From: an uncultured Muribaculaceae bacterium
GTDB taxonomy: Bacteria > Bacteroidota > Bacteroidia > Bacteroidales > Muribaculaceae
Direction: 5' to 3'
Assembly (NCBI GenBank): GCA_910587475.1
Contig: CAJUMR010000020.1
Location: 1 to 46,071 of the forward strand
DNA: 46,071 bases
Shown here: in pieces, positions 25,883-34,921 of the stretch
Numbering within the stretch: position 1 is the stretch's first letter
Layout of the letters: each line of letters starts with the position of its first letter
The notes under the pieces: generated by a model
The model's input: the letters and a program-made list of their open reading frames with translations, nothing else
Told to the model about the DNA's origin: nothing
Database searches by the model: none
Made by a program: the position numbers and the translations under genes

Positions 25883-26917
25883 ATGCCTGCCAACAATCAT
25901 AGACTACTGCGCATGATGGCTACGATCGTCTGCGCCATCATGTTTTGGAGCTGCGGCGACAGCGAAACATTCACTATCGAAGGGACTGTCGACGGCAACG
26001 CCACTATCAACCTCAGATTTGTCTACTACACCAACGGAACCCTGACAAAGGGGGTGACGGCGGCGCGCGACGGCAAATTTGAATACAAAGGCGTAGCCCC
26101 CATCCCGACTATCGTCGAAATCCTTGACAACGACTACCGCCTGATCGGCGAACTATATGTCGCCAACGGCGACCGCATCGAATGTAAGCTGACACGCAAC
26201 GCGCCCAATTCTATAGAAGTGTCGGGCAGCGATATCAGCGAGCGTTGGGCAAGATTTCTCAAGGCCAACGACGAAAAACTCTCGTCGCCAAGCGCCAACG
26301 CTGTCATTGAAGACTATGTCGCCCGCAACCCGTCTGACATAGTATCGACGTTGCTCATGCTCACATCTTACGACGCATCGGCCAACGCCCTGCGGGCCGA
26401 CTCTGTGATGTCGACGATCAATCCTGATGTAAGACCCGGACATCTTGTCGACGGCTTCAATACGATGCTTCAGCGACTCGTGGCGAGCACAGCCACCGAA
26501 GCCGTCAGTCCAATTCCCGGCATCAACATGCGCGACTCGCTGGTAGAGATAAATCCGGCCGACAGACCCTTGACACTCATCGTTATCTCCGACAACAAAG
26601 GCCCGGGACGCAGCGACTCAATCGTTCCGGCACTGAAACGTCTCGGCCGCAAAGCGCTCAGGCCTTCGCTACAGATCGCCGACATCAGCGTCGACCGCGA
26701 CACCACCGCATGGCATAATTCTGTCAGAACCGACTCTGCATCATGGAAAAGAATTTGGGTCGCAGGATCGCTTGCGTCACCCGGCATCGAGCGTCTCGGT
26801 GTGCCACAACTACCTTATTTCATCGTAAGCGATTCGACCGGTTCTCAACTCCTCAGAACGCCATCGGTCGGCAGAGCCGAAGCGTTTGTCGACAGCTGCA
26901 TAAACTCAAAACACTGA
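25883..26917 (+). CDS. DUF4369-type lipoprotein with thioredoxin-like C-terminus
   Basis: From ATG at 25883 the protein has 344 residues. It begins with a lipoprotein signal (MMATIVCAIMFWSC, lipobox Cys), then the DUF4369 beta domain (about 25-115: FTIEGTVDGNATINLRFVY, DGKFEYKG), a helical middle part, and a C-terminal region with LTLIVISDNKG and VPQLPYFIVSDSTG, which resembles the thioredoxin fold of related TlpA/AhpC-like proteins. The CxxC redox pair is absent, so oxidoreductase activity is unlikely. It ends 5 bases before the YifB/ComM gene. Role unknown. Confidence 0.78.
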   Translation: MPANNHRLLRMMATIVCAIMFWSCGDSETFTIEGTVDGNATINLRFVYYTNGTLTKGVTAARDGKFEYKGVAPIPTIVEILDNDYRLIGELYVANGDRIECKLTRNAPNSIEVSGSDISERWARFLKANDEKLSSPSANAVIEDYVARNPSDIVSTLLMLTSYDASANALRADSVMSTINPDVRPGHLVDGFNTMLQRLVASTATEAVSPIPGINMRDSLVEINPADRPLTLIVISDNKGPGRSDSIVPALKRLGRKALRPSLQIADISVDRDTTAWHNSVRTDSASWKRIWVAGSLASPGIERLGVPQLPYFIVSDSTGSQLLRTPSVGRAEAFVDSCINSKH

Positions 26918-26922
26918 CCACC

Positions 26923-28470
26923 ATGCTTATCAAGACTTTTGGAGCAGCAGTTCAAGGCATCGACGCCATCGTGATCACAATCGAAGTGGCTGTCAGCCGC
27001 GGATACACGTATTCAATCGTCGGATTGCCCGACACCGCTATCAAGGAGAGCAACGAACGCGTCCGCTCGGCCATGCGCGAATCGGGCTTCGAATTTCCCC
27101 GCCGCTCCGTTGTCGTCAACCTTGCGCCGGCCGATGTCAGGAAAGAAGGCTCGGCCTACGATCTGCCGATCGCAGTCGGGGTGCTGACAGCCTCCGAAGA
27201 GATCCAGGCGCCGGGACTCGATAGATTCATGATGATGGGAGAACTCTCGCTCGATGGCTCACTGTTGCCGATAAAGGGGGTGCTACCCATGGCTATCGAA
27301 GCACGCAGAGCCGGATTCAAGGCAATGATAGTGCCCAAAGCCAATGCTACCGAAGCTGCCGTAGTAAACGACATCGACATCTATGGTGCAGAAAACCTCA
27401 GGGAAGTAATCGACTTTGTCAGCGGCACATCGACAATAGCCCCGACGATCGTCAACACCCGCGAGGAGTTTGCTGCCGAACGCCAGATTTTCGACTTCGA
27501 CTTTTCGGAAGTCAAGGGACAGGAGAATGTAAAGCGGGCATTCGAAGTCGCCTGCGCCGGCGGCCACAACATTCTGCTCGTAGGGCCTCCCGGCTCAGGC
27601 AAATCAATGATGGCCAAGCGTCTGCCGTCGATCATGCCACCGCTGACCCTGCGTGAAGCTCTCGAAACAACTAAAATACACTCCGTTGCCGGCAAATTGC
27701 GCAGAGGTTCGAGACTGATGTCCCACCGGCCTTTCCGCTCGCCCCACCACACCATATCTCCCGTGGCTCTTGTCGGTGGCGGATCGTCGCCGATGCCCGG
27801 CGAAATATCTCTTGCTCACAATGGTATCCTTTTCCTCGACGAATTTCCTGAATTCTCGCGTCAGGTGCTCGAAGTGATGCGCCAGCCGCTCGAAGACCGG
27901 CATATATCAGTGTCGCGCGCCCGCTACTCTATCGACTATCCGGCATCGTTCATGCTCGTGGCGTCGATGAACCCCTGTCCATGCGGCTACTACAACCACC
28001 CCACAAAACCATGCACATGCATGCCGGGGCAAGTGTCAAAATACCTCAACCGCATCTCTGGCCCGCTGCTCGACCGCATAGACATTCAGGTCGAGATCCT
28101 GCCTGTGCCGTTCCAACGCCTGTCGTCCGACGAGCCGAGCGAGCCGAGCGATGCAATCCGCAACCGTGTGATCGCAGCGAGAGCCATTCAGGAAGCCCGT
28201 TTCGCGGGAGAGACAGAGGTCAACAGCAACGCCCAGATGAACTCACGTCTGATCAAGCGATGGTGTGCACTCGACTCTGACACAATGCGCATACTCGAAC
28301 ACGCCATGACTAAATTCGACATGAGCGCCCGCGCCTACGACCGCATTCTCAAAGTGGCCCGCACCATCGCCGACCTCGAAGCGTCGCCCGAAATCCGCCC
28401 ACACCACATGCAGGAAGCCGTCTCCTACCGTAACCTCGACCGCGGCAACTGGGGAGCCACCGGCATCTAA
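26923..28470 (+). CDS. comM: YifB/ComM family magnesium-chelatase-like AAA+ ATPase
   Basis: In Vibrio, ComM is a helicase that drives branch migration during natural transformation; the family is widespread outside competent species. From ATG at 26923 the protein has 515 residues: an N-terminal ChlI/Lon-protease-like domain (about 1-165), Walker A GPPGSGKS (221-228), Walker B ILFLDE (302-307), a cysteine cluster NPCPCGYYNHPTKPCTC (about 350-366) and the C-terminal chelatase-like helical domain. The open frame continues 60 codons upstream inside the previous gene, so 26923 is preferred. Confidence 0.92.
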   Translation: MLIKTFGAAVQGIDAIVITIEVAVSRGYTYSIVGLPDTAIKESNERVRSAMRESGFEFPRRSVVVNLAPADVRKEGSAYDLPIAVGVLTASEEIQAPGLDRFMMMGELSLDGSLLPIKGVLPMAIEARRAGFKAMIVPKANATEAAVVNDIDIYGAENLREVIDFVSGTSTIAPTIVNTREEFAAERQIFDFDFSEVKGQENVKRAFEVACAGGHNILLVGPPGSGKSMMAKRLPSIMPPLTLREALETTKIHSVAGKLRRGSRLMSHRPFRSPHHTISPVALVGGGSSPMPGEISLAHNGILFLDEFPEFSRQVLEVMRQPLEDRHISVSRARYSIDYPASFMLVASMNPCPCGYYNHPTKPCTCMPGQVSKYLNRISGPLLDRIDIQVEILPVPFQRLSSDEPSEPSDAIRNRVIAARAIQEARFAGETEVNSNAQMNSRLIKRWCALDSDTMRILEHAMTKFDMSARAYDRILKVARTIADLEASPEIRPHHMQEAVSYRNLDRGNWGATGI

Positions 28471-28540
28471 TCATCGGGAATTCAACCCATATCATCCTGC
28501 TTACATGCGTTTATCGACTGAAATGAAGTATATTTTATAA

Positions 28541-28569
28541 AGGAACAATACTGCAAGATGATTGTTCCT
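28541..28569. repeat. 9-bp inverted repeat before the DUF389 gene
   Basis: AGGAACAAT (28541-28549) and its exact complement at 28561-28569 surround an 11-base loop, 45 bases before the start codon. It may be a leader hairpin or operator. Confidence 0.45.
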
Positions 28570-28613
28570 ACATCAAGGGATTTATGACAGATAACTAAAT
28601 CATTCAACTCATT

Positions 28614-29984
28614 ATGACTCCATTCGATCTGAAGACCGTGCGCGACAAGCTGTCGTCGTACTTTGATATAACCCCGTTTCTAATTCCACAGTCTGACGCC
28701 GAGGCCGCTATACGCGAAGGAGTCTCGTTCAGAGGCACCAATATCCTCATCCTCATCGTTGCAATCTTCATAGCCTCTCTGGGCTTGAACGTCAATTCGA
28801 CAGCCGTCATTATCGGTGCCATGCTGATCTCACCGCTGATGGGGCCTATCATCGGCATAGGACTCGCCGTCGGAGTCCACGATTTCGAACTGATGAAGCG
28901 TTCGTTCCGCAACCTTATGATGGCAACGATGTTCAGCGTCGCAACATCGTGTATTTACTTCCTCATCTCGCCTGTCGAAGAAGGCCACAGCGAACTTCTT
29001 GCCCGCACGTCGCCGACGATCTACGATGTGTTCATAGGTTTTTTCGGCGGCGCCGCAGGCATCATAGCCATAGGCAGCCGTTCGAAGGGCAACGTCATCC
29101 CCGGCGTGGCGATCGCCACAGCCCTGATGCCCCCGCTGTGTACGGTCGGCTATGGCCTGGCCACATTCCAGATGACATATTTCTTCGGAGCACTATATCT
29201 ATTCTTCATCAACTCGGTTTTCATCGCATGCGCAACGACCCTCGGGGTCAAACTGATGAAATATCAGGTCAAGGACTTCTCCAACCCTCAGCGTGCACGA
29301 CGTGTCAGGAACACAGTCTACACAATCGCCGTACTCACAATGATACCGGCCTGCTATCTGACCTACAGAATGTATGAACAAAACACATTCAACGCTAACT
29401 GCAACCGCTTTGTCGACGATATGTTTGACTTCGAGGGCACACAGGTGCTCCACTCAAGCGCTGTGATGAAAGGCAAACAGAAATCATTGACCGTCAGTCT
29501 TGTAGGCAAAATACTGCCCCAGGACTCTCTCACTCTCGCCCTGACCGACCGTCTGGCCGACTACCATCTGGCCGGCACACGTCTGAGAATCATCCAGGGC
29601 GACAGTCCCGACAGAGGCTTCGACGCCACTCAGGCCACATCGACAATGCTGCGCGACATGTATCAGGTGACACAGTCGACAATCAACTCTCAGCGCGAGA
29701 CTATCGACTCACTCAGAGCCGTCAATGCGTTTGCCAACGAAAACGACACCATCGCCGCCCGCATCACGCCCGAAATCAAGGTACTCTTCCCTGAGATCAA
29801 GGATATAGCAGTGACGCGCGCAATCGTCAGCAACGTCGAAAGCCGCCGTCTCGACACTCTCAATGTGGCGCTGGTGAGCTACAGTCAGCAGATGAGCCGC
29901 GCCCGGATACAGAAATTCAAAGAGTATCTCGAAGCACGGCTCGAAAAGCCCGACATCACCATTGTCGATGCCAGTATCAGATAG
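28614..29984 (+). CDS. DUF389 (TIGR00341) membrane protein
   Basis: The 456-residue protein has the DUF389 core with about six membrane helices: NILILIVAIFIASLGLNVNSTAVIIGAMLISPLMGPI (the family's hallmark), a helix around VATSCIYFLI, GVAIATALMPPLCTVGYGLA, FFGALYLFFINSVFIACATTLGVKL and VYTIAVLTMIPACYLTYRMYE. After residue 265 comes a soluble domain with a coiled-coil stretch (STINSQRETIDSLRAVN). No transport substrate is established for the family. It ends 6 bases from the stop of the convergent esterase. Confidence 0.85.
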   Translation: MTPFDLKTVRDKLSSYFDITPFLIPQSDAEAAIREGVSFRGTNILILIVAIFIASLGLNVNSTAVIIGAMLISPLMGPIIGIGLAVGVHDFELMKRSFRNLMMATMFSVATSCIYFLISPVEEGHSELLARTSPTIYDVFIGFFGGAAGIIAIGSRSKGNVIPGVAIATALMPPLCTVGYGLATFQMTYFFGALYLFFINSVFIACATTLGVKLMKYQVKDFSNPQRARRVRNTVYTIAVLTMIPACYLTYRMYEQNTFNANCNRFVDDMFDFEGTQVLHSSAVMKGKQKSLTVSLVGKILPQDSLTLALTDRLADYHLAGTRLRIIQGDSPDRGFDATQATSTMLRDMYQVTQSTINSQRETIDSLRAVNAFANENDTIAARITPEIKVLFPEIKDIAVTRAIVSNVESRRLDTLNVALVSYSQQMSRARIQKFKEYLEARLEKPDITIVDASIR

Positions 29985-29990
29985 ACGATC

Positions 29991-31145
29991 CTATCTGAAA
30001 AGTTTCTGCGCGAACTCGGCCAGATAGTGGCGCCAGTTCTTCCAGATGTGGCCACCGGCCGATTCCCGGTATTCGTAGGGCAATCCGAGGCTGTCGAGCA
30101 CACCGCGGAACGCAACATTGTCGTTATATAGGAAATCGTCGCTGCCGATGGCTATCCAATAGAGTTTCACACCTTCAGCAAACTGCTTTTTCAGCTTTGC
30201 CTCGCGGTCGACATAGACCTCCGAGCCTTCGACACGCGGATTTATTGCAGCCGAGAACAGACCGACATAGTCAAACAGCTCCGGATACTGCTTCGAAGTG
30301 TGGAGCGAATGAAAACCACCCATCGAAAGCCCTGCGATGGCCCGATGACCTTTGTCGGCTTTCGTGCGGAACGTGCGGTCGACATAAGCGACTATATCAG
30401 GAAACGCCTCCTCATAAGCGCCGTCCATCGTGTGGGGCAGCGCTATTGTCGGAGGCACAAGACCGAAGTGAGTCTCTCCGGGGGCTGCCTCCTGCGACGC
30501 ATTGCCGTTGGGCATCACCACGATCATCGGCTCTACAAGACCGCGGGCTATAAGATTATCGAGAATCTGAGCCGTGCGTCCCTGAGTGAGCCACGCTTCC
30601 TCATCGCCTCCCATGCCATGGAGAAGATAAAGCACCGGATAGCGGCGACCATCGCTTTCATAGCCAGGCGGAGTGTAGACACTCATGCGGCGCTTCATGC
30701 CGAGCGCCGGCGAGTCGTACCACACTTTGCTGACAGAGCCATGTGGCACATCTGCTACCGAATACAGCTCAGAACCTTCGCCCGGAACGATGAAATAGTT
30801 GAACACCGTGCAAGCGTCGCGCAACTCGTAGACATTGGCCGGATCGGTGATCGTCAGCCCGTCGACCACATAATTGTAGCGGTAAAGCTCGGGAGCGATA
30901 ACATCCGACGTATATGTCCACAGACCTGTGCTGTCACGCGCCATATCGACCGTCGGGAGTCCGAGGAAATCGCCTGTGATCTGTACTTTAGAAGCTCCGG
31001 GGGCTTTCAGCCTGAAAGTCACCGTGAGGTCGCTGTTGATCTCGGGCGAGACAATGTCGGGTACGCCCCAGATGGCCTGCTGGGCCGAAACTTGCATGAC
31101 AGCCGCCACAGCCACAGCCGACAACATAGCTATTGTTTTTTTCAT
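29991..31145 (-). CDS. Exported CE1-like esterase with N-terminal E-set domain
   Basis: From ATG at 31145 the protein has 384 residues: a signal peptide ending QVSAQQ, a CBM48/E-set immunoglobulin-like domain (about 25-125, VTFRLKAPGASKVQITGDFLG), then an esterase-D/feruloyl-esterase alpha/beta hydrolase (about 150-384). Catalytic residues appear as the nucleophile elbow GLSMGG, the Asp in IGSDDFLY and the His in GGHIWKNW. Related enzymes cleave feruloyl or acetyl esters from plant xylan; this substrate is inferred from the family. The open frame extends 17 codons upstream, into the promoter region. Confidence 0.87.
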   Translation of the reverse strand: MKKTIAMLSAVAVAAVMQVSAQQAIWGVPDIVSPEINSDLTVTFRLKAPGASKVQITGDFLGLPTVDMARDSTGLWTYTSDVIAPELYRYNYVVDGLTITDPANVYELRDACTVFNYFIVPGEGSELYSVADVPHGSVSKVWYDSPALGMKRRMSVYTPPGYESDGRRYPVLYLLHGMGGDEEAWLTQGRTAQILDNLIARGLVEPMIVVMPNGNASQEAAPGETHFGLVPPTIALPHTMDGAYEEAFPDIVAYVDRTFRTKADKGHRAIAGLSMGGFHSLHTSKQYPELFDYVGLFSAAINPRVEGSEVYVDREAKLKKQFAEGVKLYWIAIGSDDFLYNDNVAFRGVLDSLGLPYEYRESAGGHIWKNWRHYLAEFAQKLFR

Positions 31146-31193
31146 GAGATTGTGATGATTTTTTGAGGGTTGTAACTTGTTATAAAACAAATG

Positions 31194-31224
31194 CAAAAAT
31201 AAGACATTCCCGGCTCAGTGCCAA
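31194..31224 (-). promoter_or_regulatory. Promoter of the CE1-like esterase
   Basis: Minus strand TTG (31222-31224), 20 bases, TATTTTTG (31194-31201), a perfect match about 50 bases before the start codon. Confidence 0.7.
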
Positions 31225-31270
31225 ACTTATTTGGGCCGTCGCTGTTGGAAAATACAAAAGACAACAGCTC

Positions 31271-32971
31271 ATGATAGATTCGTTCATCTCAATACTCAGG
31301 GAATATCCGACGCTTGCGATTTTTCTGACCATAGGCATCGGGTTCTTCCTCGGCAGACTGCATATAGGCTCCTTTTCGCTCGGCAGTGTCACCGCCGTGC
31401 TGCTTGTCGCCGTGGCCATCGGTCAGCTCGACATCCATGTGGCCGGACCGATCAAAATGTTTTTCTTCATGCTCTTCCTTTTCTCGATCGGCTACAGCGT
31501 AGGCCCCGACTTTTTCAGGTCGCTGCGCGGGTCGGGAGGCAAGCAGGCCTTGTTTGCAGTAGTGATGAGCGCCCTATGTTTCAGCGTCACCCTGCTGACA
31601 GCCCACCTGCTCGGCTACAACAAAGGAGAGACAATCGGCATGTTTTCAGGATCGCAGACCTGTTCGTCGCTCATCGGACTCGGCACTGAAGCTCTCGGTC
31701 GGCTCGGCCTGCCCGACGACGAACTGAAAGCCCAGCTTTCGATAGTGCCTGTATGCTATGCCGTCACCTATATTTTCGGCACACTCGGCACTGTGATCAT
31801 CCTCGGCAATTTCGGCCCGAGACTACTCGGCGGACTCGACAAGGTGAAACAGCAGACTGCCGAACTCGAAAAACAACTCGACACAGCCGGAAAATCATAC
31901 GATCCGGCTGTCATCAACGCCATGCGCGCCGTATCTTACAGAGTCTACCGCATCGAAAGCCGTTTCTTCGATCAACCGCGGTCGGTCAGTGACACAGAGC
32001 GCTATCTGCGCACGAAAGGCCACGAAGTCTACATCGACCGACTCAAACACAATGGAGAAATATCGGCCCCCGATTACGGAGACCCTATCGCCGCCGGCGA
32101 CATTGTTGTCATCTGCGGCCGCAGCGAGGCATTGCTGCAGATTGAGGAAAACGTAGGGCCCGAGACATCGGACAACGAACTGCTGTCGTACCCCTTGTCG
32201 AGGATCGGCGTGATCGTGGCCAAATCACCGTTCATCGGGAAGCGTCTGTCGGCCTTGCGCAACAAAAAATTCATGCACGGCGTTGTCATCCGCGACGGTG
32301 CGCGCAGTGGCTCGGAATTTACTATCGACGGCGACACTGTATTCAAGAAAGGCGACCGCCTGACCCTGATCGGCAGTCCGGCAAAAGTGAAACGCGCTAC
32401 GCCCCACATCGGTCATGTCGATAAGCCGTCGGTGGTCAGCGACCTTATGTTCGTCGGATTGGCGATATTTGTCGGCGGGCTGTTTGGCGCGATGAGTTTC
32501 TGGATCGGCAGTGTGCCTGTCAGTCTTGGCACGAGCGGCGGCGCGCTTATCTCAGGCCTTGTGTTCGGTTGGCTCAGATCCCGGCGCCCGACTTTCGGCA
32601 ACATTCCGCCCGGCGCCCTCTGGGTGATGAACAATCTCGGTCTCAACGTATTCATCGCTGTCATCGGCCTCGAAGCCGCGCCATCGTTTGTGTCAGGCAT
32701 CAAGGCCGTCGGACCGATGCTGTTTGTAGCCGGAGCAATCGCCACGTCGATACCTGTGTTGGTCGGACTGTGGCTTGGCAATAAGGTGTTCAAGTTCAAT
32801 CCGGCGATCACCTTGGGCTGCTGCGCCGGTACCCGCACATGCACAGCAGCCCTCGGCGCCGTTCAGAACTCCATCGGCAGCACCCTTCCTGCCATCGGCT
32901 ACACCGTCACTTATGCCGTAAGCAACATCCTTCTCGTCATCTGGGGACTGATCACAGTGCTGATCGTTTGA
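31271..32971 (+). CDS. AspT/YidE/YbjL-family transporter with RCK_C domains
   Basis: From ATG at 31271 the protein has 566 residues. It has two sets of about five membrane helices (residues 10-190 and 390-566), each with the GxFxGSxxxxxxLGTxAL-like repeat (MFSGSQTCSSLIGLGTEAL and TLGCCAGTRTCTAALGAV), divided by a cytosolic part with two TrkA_C/RCK_C domains (about 215-375). This is the layout of the aspartate:alanine exchanger AspT and its YidE/YbjL relatives. The substrate is not known; a dicarboxylate or amino acid is likely. The open frame extends 36 codons upstream, but ATG at 31271 gives the normal N-terminus. Confidence 0.88.
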   Translation: MIDSFISILREYPTLAIFLTIGIGFFLGRLHIGSFSLGSVTAVLLVAVAIGQLDIHVAGPIKMFFFMLFLFSIGYSVGPDFFRSLRGSGGKQALFAVVMSALCFSVTLLTAHLLGYNKGETIGMFSGSQTCSSLIGLGTEALGRLGLPDDELKAQLSIVPVCYAVTYIFGTLGTVIILGNFGPRLLGGLDKVKQQTAELEKQLDTAGKSYDPAVINAMRAVSYRVYRIESRFFDQPRSVSDTERYLRTKGHEVYIDRLKHNGEISAPDYGDPIAAGDIVVICGRSEALLQIEENVGPETSDNELLSYPLSRIGVIVAKSPFIGKRLSALRNKKFMHGVVIRDGARSGSEFTIDGDTVFKKGDRLTLIGSPAKVKRATPHIGHVDKPSVVSDLMFVGLAIFVGGLFGAMSFWIGSVPVSLGTSGGALISGLVFGWLRSRRPTFGNIPPGALWVMNNLGLNVFIAVIGLEAAPSFVSGIKAVGPMLFVAGAIATSIPVLVGLWLGNKVFKFNPAITLGCCAGTRTCTAALGAVQNSIGSTLPAIGYTVTYAVSNILLVIWGLITVLIV

Positions 32972-33001
32972 CCGCATAACTGCTATGTCGGAAAAAATGC
33001 A

Positions 33002-33009
33002 TAGCTTTG
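33002..33009 (+). promoter_or_regulatory. Candidate -7 box for the beta-lactamase gene
   Basis: TAGCTTTG fits TAnnTTTG, 22 bases before the start codon. No TTG at the -33 distance. Confidence 0.4.
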
Positions 33010-33031
33010 CATCCGATTACACAACCGGCAT

Positions 33032-33952
33032 ATGAAATCGATATCAATCATAATCGCGGGCATAATTACGGCTGCCGGCTGCAGCGTGTCATGCAGCGGC
33101 AATAGCGACGCTCCCACCGGACGCGAACAACTCCAACACGACATCGACAGTATGGCGCTGTCGGGGCGCGGGACTGTAGGTATTGCCGTGATTACACCCG
33201 ACGGAGACACCATTACGGCCAACGACAGCATACGCTATCCGCTGATGAGCGTGTTCAAACTCCACGAGGCGCTCGCTGTGGCCGACCAACTCGACCGTCG
33301 CGGCCATTCATTCGACAGCATCATTTCGGTCAACCGCGACGAAGTGTCGGCCGACACATGGAGCCCGATGCTGAAAGATTATCCCGAAGGATGCTTCTCG
33401 GTATCGATAGGCGAGCTTGTGAAATATGCGCTCGTCCATAGCGACAACAACGCAAGCAATCTGCTGTTCTCGCGCATCACCTCTGTCCAACAGACCGATT
33501 CGATGGCTCATGCACTCACCCGATGTCAGGATTTTCAACTGCATCACACCGAGCATCACATGAAGCTCGACCACCAGTCGAGCTACGACAACTGGAGCTC
33601 ACCTCTCGCTTGCGCCGAACTGATCAGCCTGACATTTACTGATTCTATCGTATCTCAGGCCAAACAAGACTCTATCCGCGCGTGGCTCGGCCAATGCTCA
33701 AGCGCGTCGGAGCGCATGGCTGCTGCCGTCAAGGCTGTAGAAGGCGCTCGCCTCTACCACCGCACCGGCAGCGGCTACACCAACGACCGAGGTGAGATCA
33801 TCGCCGTCAACGATATCGGCCTGATAGACCTGCCTGACGGGCGCAGGACTGTGATTGCAGTAATGATAAAAGACTTCCCGGGCTCTCAGGAGGAAGCCGA
33901 CGGAACGATAGCTGCAATCACCCGGAGAATATTGTCACATTTTACTGAATAA
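33032..33952 (+). CDS. Class A beta-lactamase homologue (CfxA/CepA/PER-like subclass)
   Basis: The 306-residue protein has an export signal with a possible lipobox (AAGC, Cys17). Active-site motifs are SVFK (Ser73, Lys76; SxxK), SDN (137-139), TEHHM with Glu174 as the match of Glu166, and HRTG (Arg244) in place of the usual KTG. The length and the MKLDHQSSYDNWSSP stretch agree with subclass A2 enzymes of Bacteroidota. It probably hydrolyses penicillins or cephalosporins in the periplasm, but activity cannot be read from sequence. No mobile element genes flank it; a nitroreductase gene follows after 11 bases. Confidence 0.88.
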   Translation: MKSISIIIAGIITAAGCSVSCSGNSDAPTGREQLQHDIDSMALSGRGTVGIAVITPDGDTITANDSIRYPLMSVFKLHEALAVADQLDRRGHSFDSIISVNRDEVSADTWSPMLKDYPEGCFSVSIGELVKYALVHSDNNASNLLFSRITSVQQTDSMAHALTRCQDFQLHHTEHHMKLDHQSSYDNWSSPLACAELISLTFTDSIVSQAKQDSIRAWLGQCSSASERMAAAVKAVEGARLYHRTGSGYTNDRGEIIAVNDIGLIDLPDGRRTVIAVMIKDFPGSQEEADGTIAAITRRILSHFTE

Positions 33953-33963
33953 AATCTTTGAGC

Positions 33964-34758
33964 ATGAACATAATAGAAGCAATGAAAGAACGACGCTCAG
34001 TGCGCAGTTTCAATGGCGAACCACTATCGGGAGTAATGAAAACCGAACTGGCCAAAATCATCGGGGCGACAGAAAGTCCGTTTGGCGGGAATGTCACCAT
34101 CAAACTTAAAGATTTTGATCTTAATGACGGCTTCAAGCCAAGCACCTACGGCATGATCCGTGGTGCATCGGACTTTTTCCTTATGGCCATGGACAACGAC
34201 ATGCAATCGGCTCTAAGCGCAGGATACAGATTCGAACAGGTCGTTCTGAAAACCTGGCAACTCGGTCTGGGGACATGCTGGATAGCCGCCACCTTCAAAG
34301 GCACTGATTTTGATCGCGACACAACTTGGCCGTCAGGACAGAGACTGCGCATTGTCAGCCCTGTCGGCGTGGCGGCAAAGCCGTCGATAAAAGAAAAAAT
34401 CGCACGCATGGCAGTAGGCAGTAACAGCCGCAAACCATTCGGCGAACTATTCTTCAACAGCAATTTCGACCACCCCCTCGAAGCAGACAGCCGCTATGCC
34501 ACCGCGCTCGAAATGATGCGCCTCGCCCCATCATCAACCAATTCGCAACCCTGGCGGGCCGTAGTCGACAATTCGACAATACACTTCTATTACAAGCCGA
34601 AAAGCTCTCTGTCGGTACTTGACTGCGGAATTGGCCTATGCCACTTCTGCGAAACTTTGAAATTCTATGATATTGACGGCAATTTCTCAACCAACAACAA
34701 TGCCCCGGCTCCACCTACATCGCTTAAGTACCTCATATCATTTGACACCCTCTCATAG
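33964..34758 (+). CDS. Nitroreductase-family flavoprotein (TM_1586 type)
   Basis: The 264-residue protein starts MNIIEAMKERRSVRSFNGEPL, the FMN-binding start of nitroreductases. It has the two-repeat layout of the 'putative TM nitroreductase' group: YRFEQVVLKTWQLGLGTCWIA in the first half and MMRLAPSSTNSQPWRAVVDN in the second, with IGLCHFCETLKF near the end. It would be a soluble FMN oxidoreductase of unknown substrate. ATG at 33964 is used; a TTG two codons before it is open. It is probably cotranscribed with the beta-lactamase homologue. Confidence 0.88.
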   Translation: MNIIEAMKERRSVRSFNGEPLSGVMKTELAKIIGATESPFGGNVTIKLKDFDLNDGFKPSTYGMIRGASDFFLMAMDNDMQSALSAGYRFEQVVLKTWQLGLGTCWIAATFKGTDFDRDTTWPSGQRLRIVSPVGVAAKPSIKEKIARMAVGSNSRKPFGELFFNSNFDHPLEADSRYATALEMMRLAPSSTNSQPWRAVVDNSTIHFYYKPKSSLSVLDCGIGLCHFCETLKFYDIDGNFSTNNNAPAPPTSLKYLISFDTLS

Positions 34759-34835
34759 AGCCGCCAATGCCTACGCCGGCATTTCACTTTTTAACCCATA
34801 GGAAACCAGCCATCTCAATAAGAAATAACGCATAA

Positions 34836-34867
34836 GAAAAACGGCCCTGACTTCACAGTCAGAGCCG
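34836..34867 (-). terminator. Intrinsic terminator of the MetE-like gene
   Basis: Arms 34858-34867 and 34842-34851 form a 10-bp stem (one G-U pair) with a 6-base loop; on the minus strand a run of five T follows. It lies 55 bases past the MetE-like stop. Confidence 0.8.
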
Positions 34868-34921
34868 CTGGCAGAAAAAAATTTAACTATATTATTTTTT
34901 ACATTGAAAAGAGTATATGCA

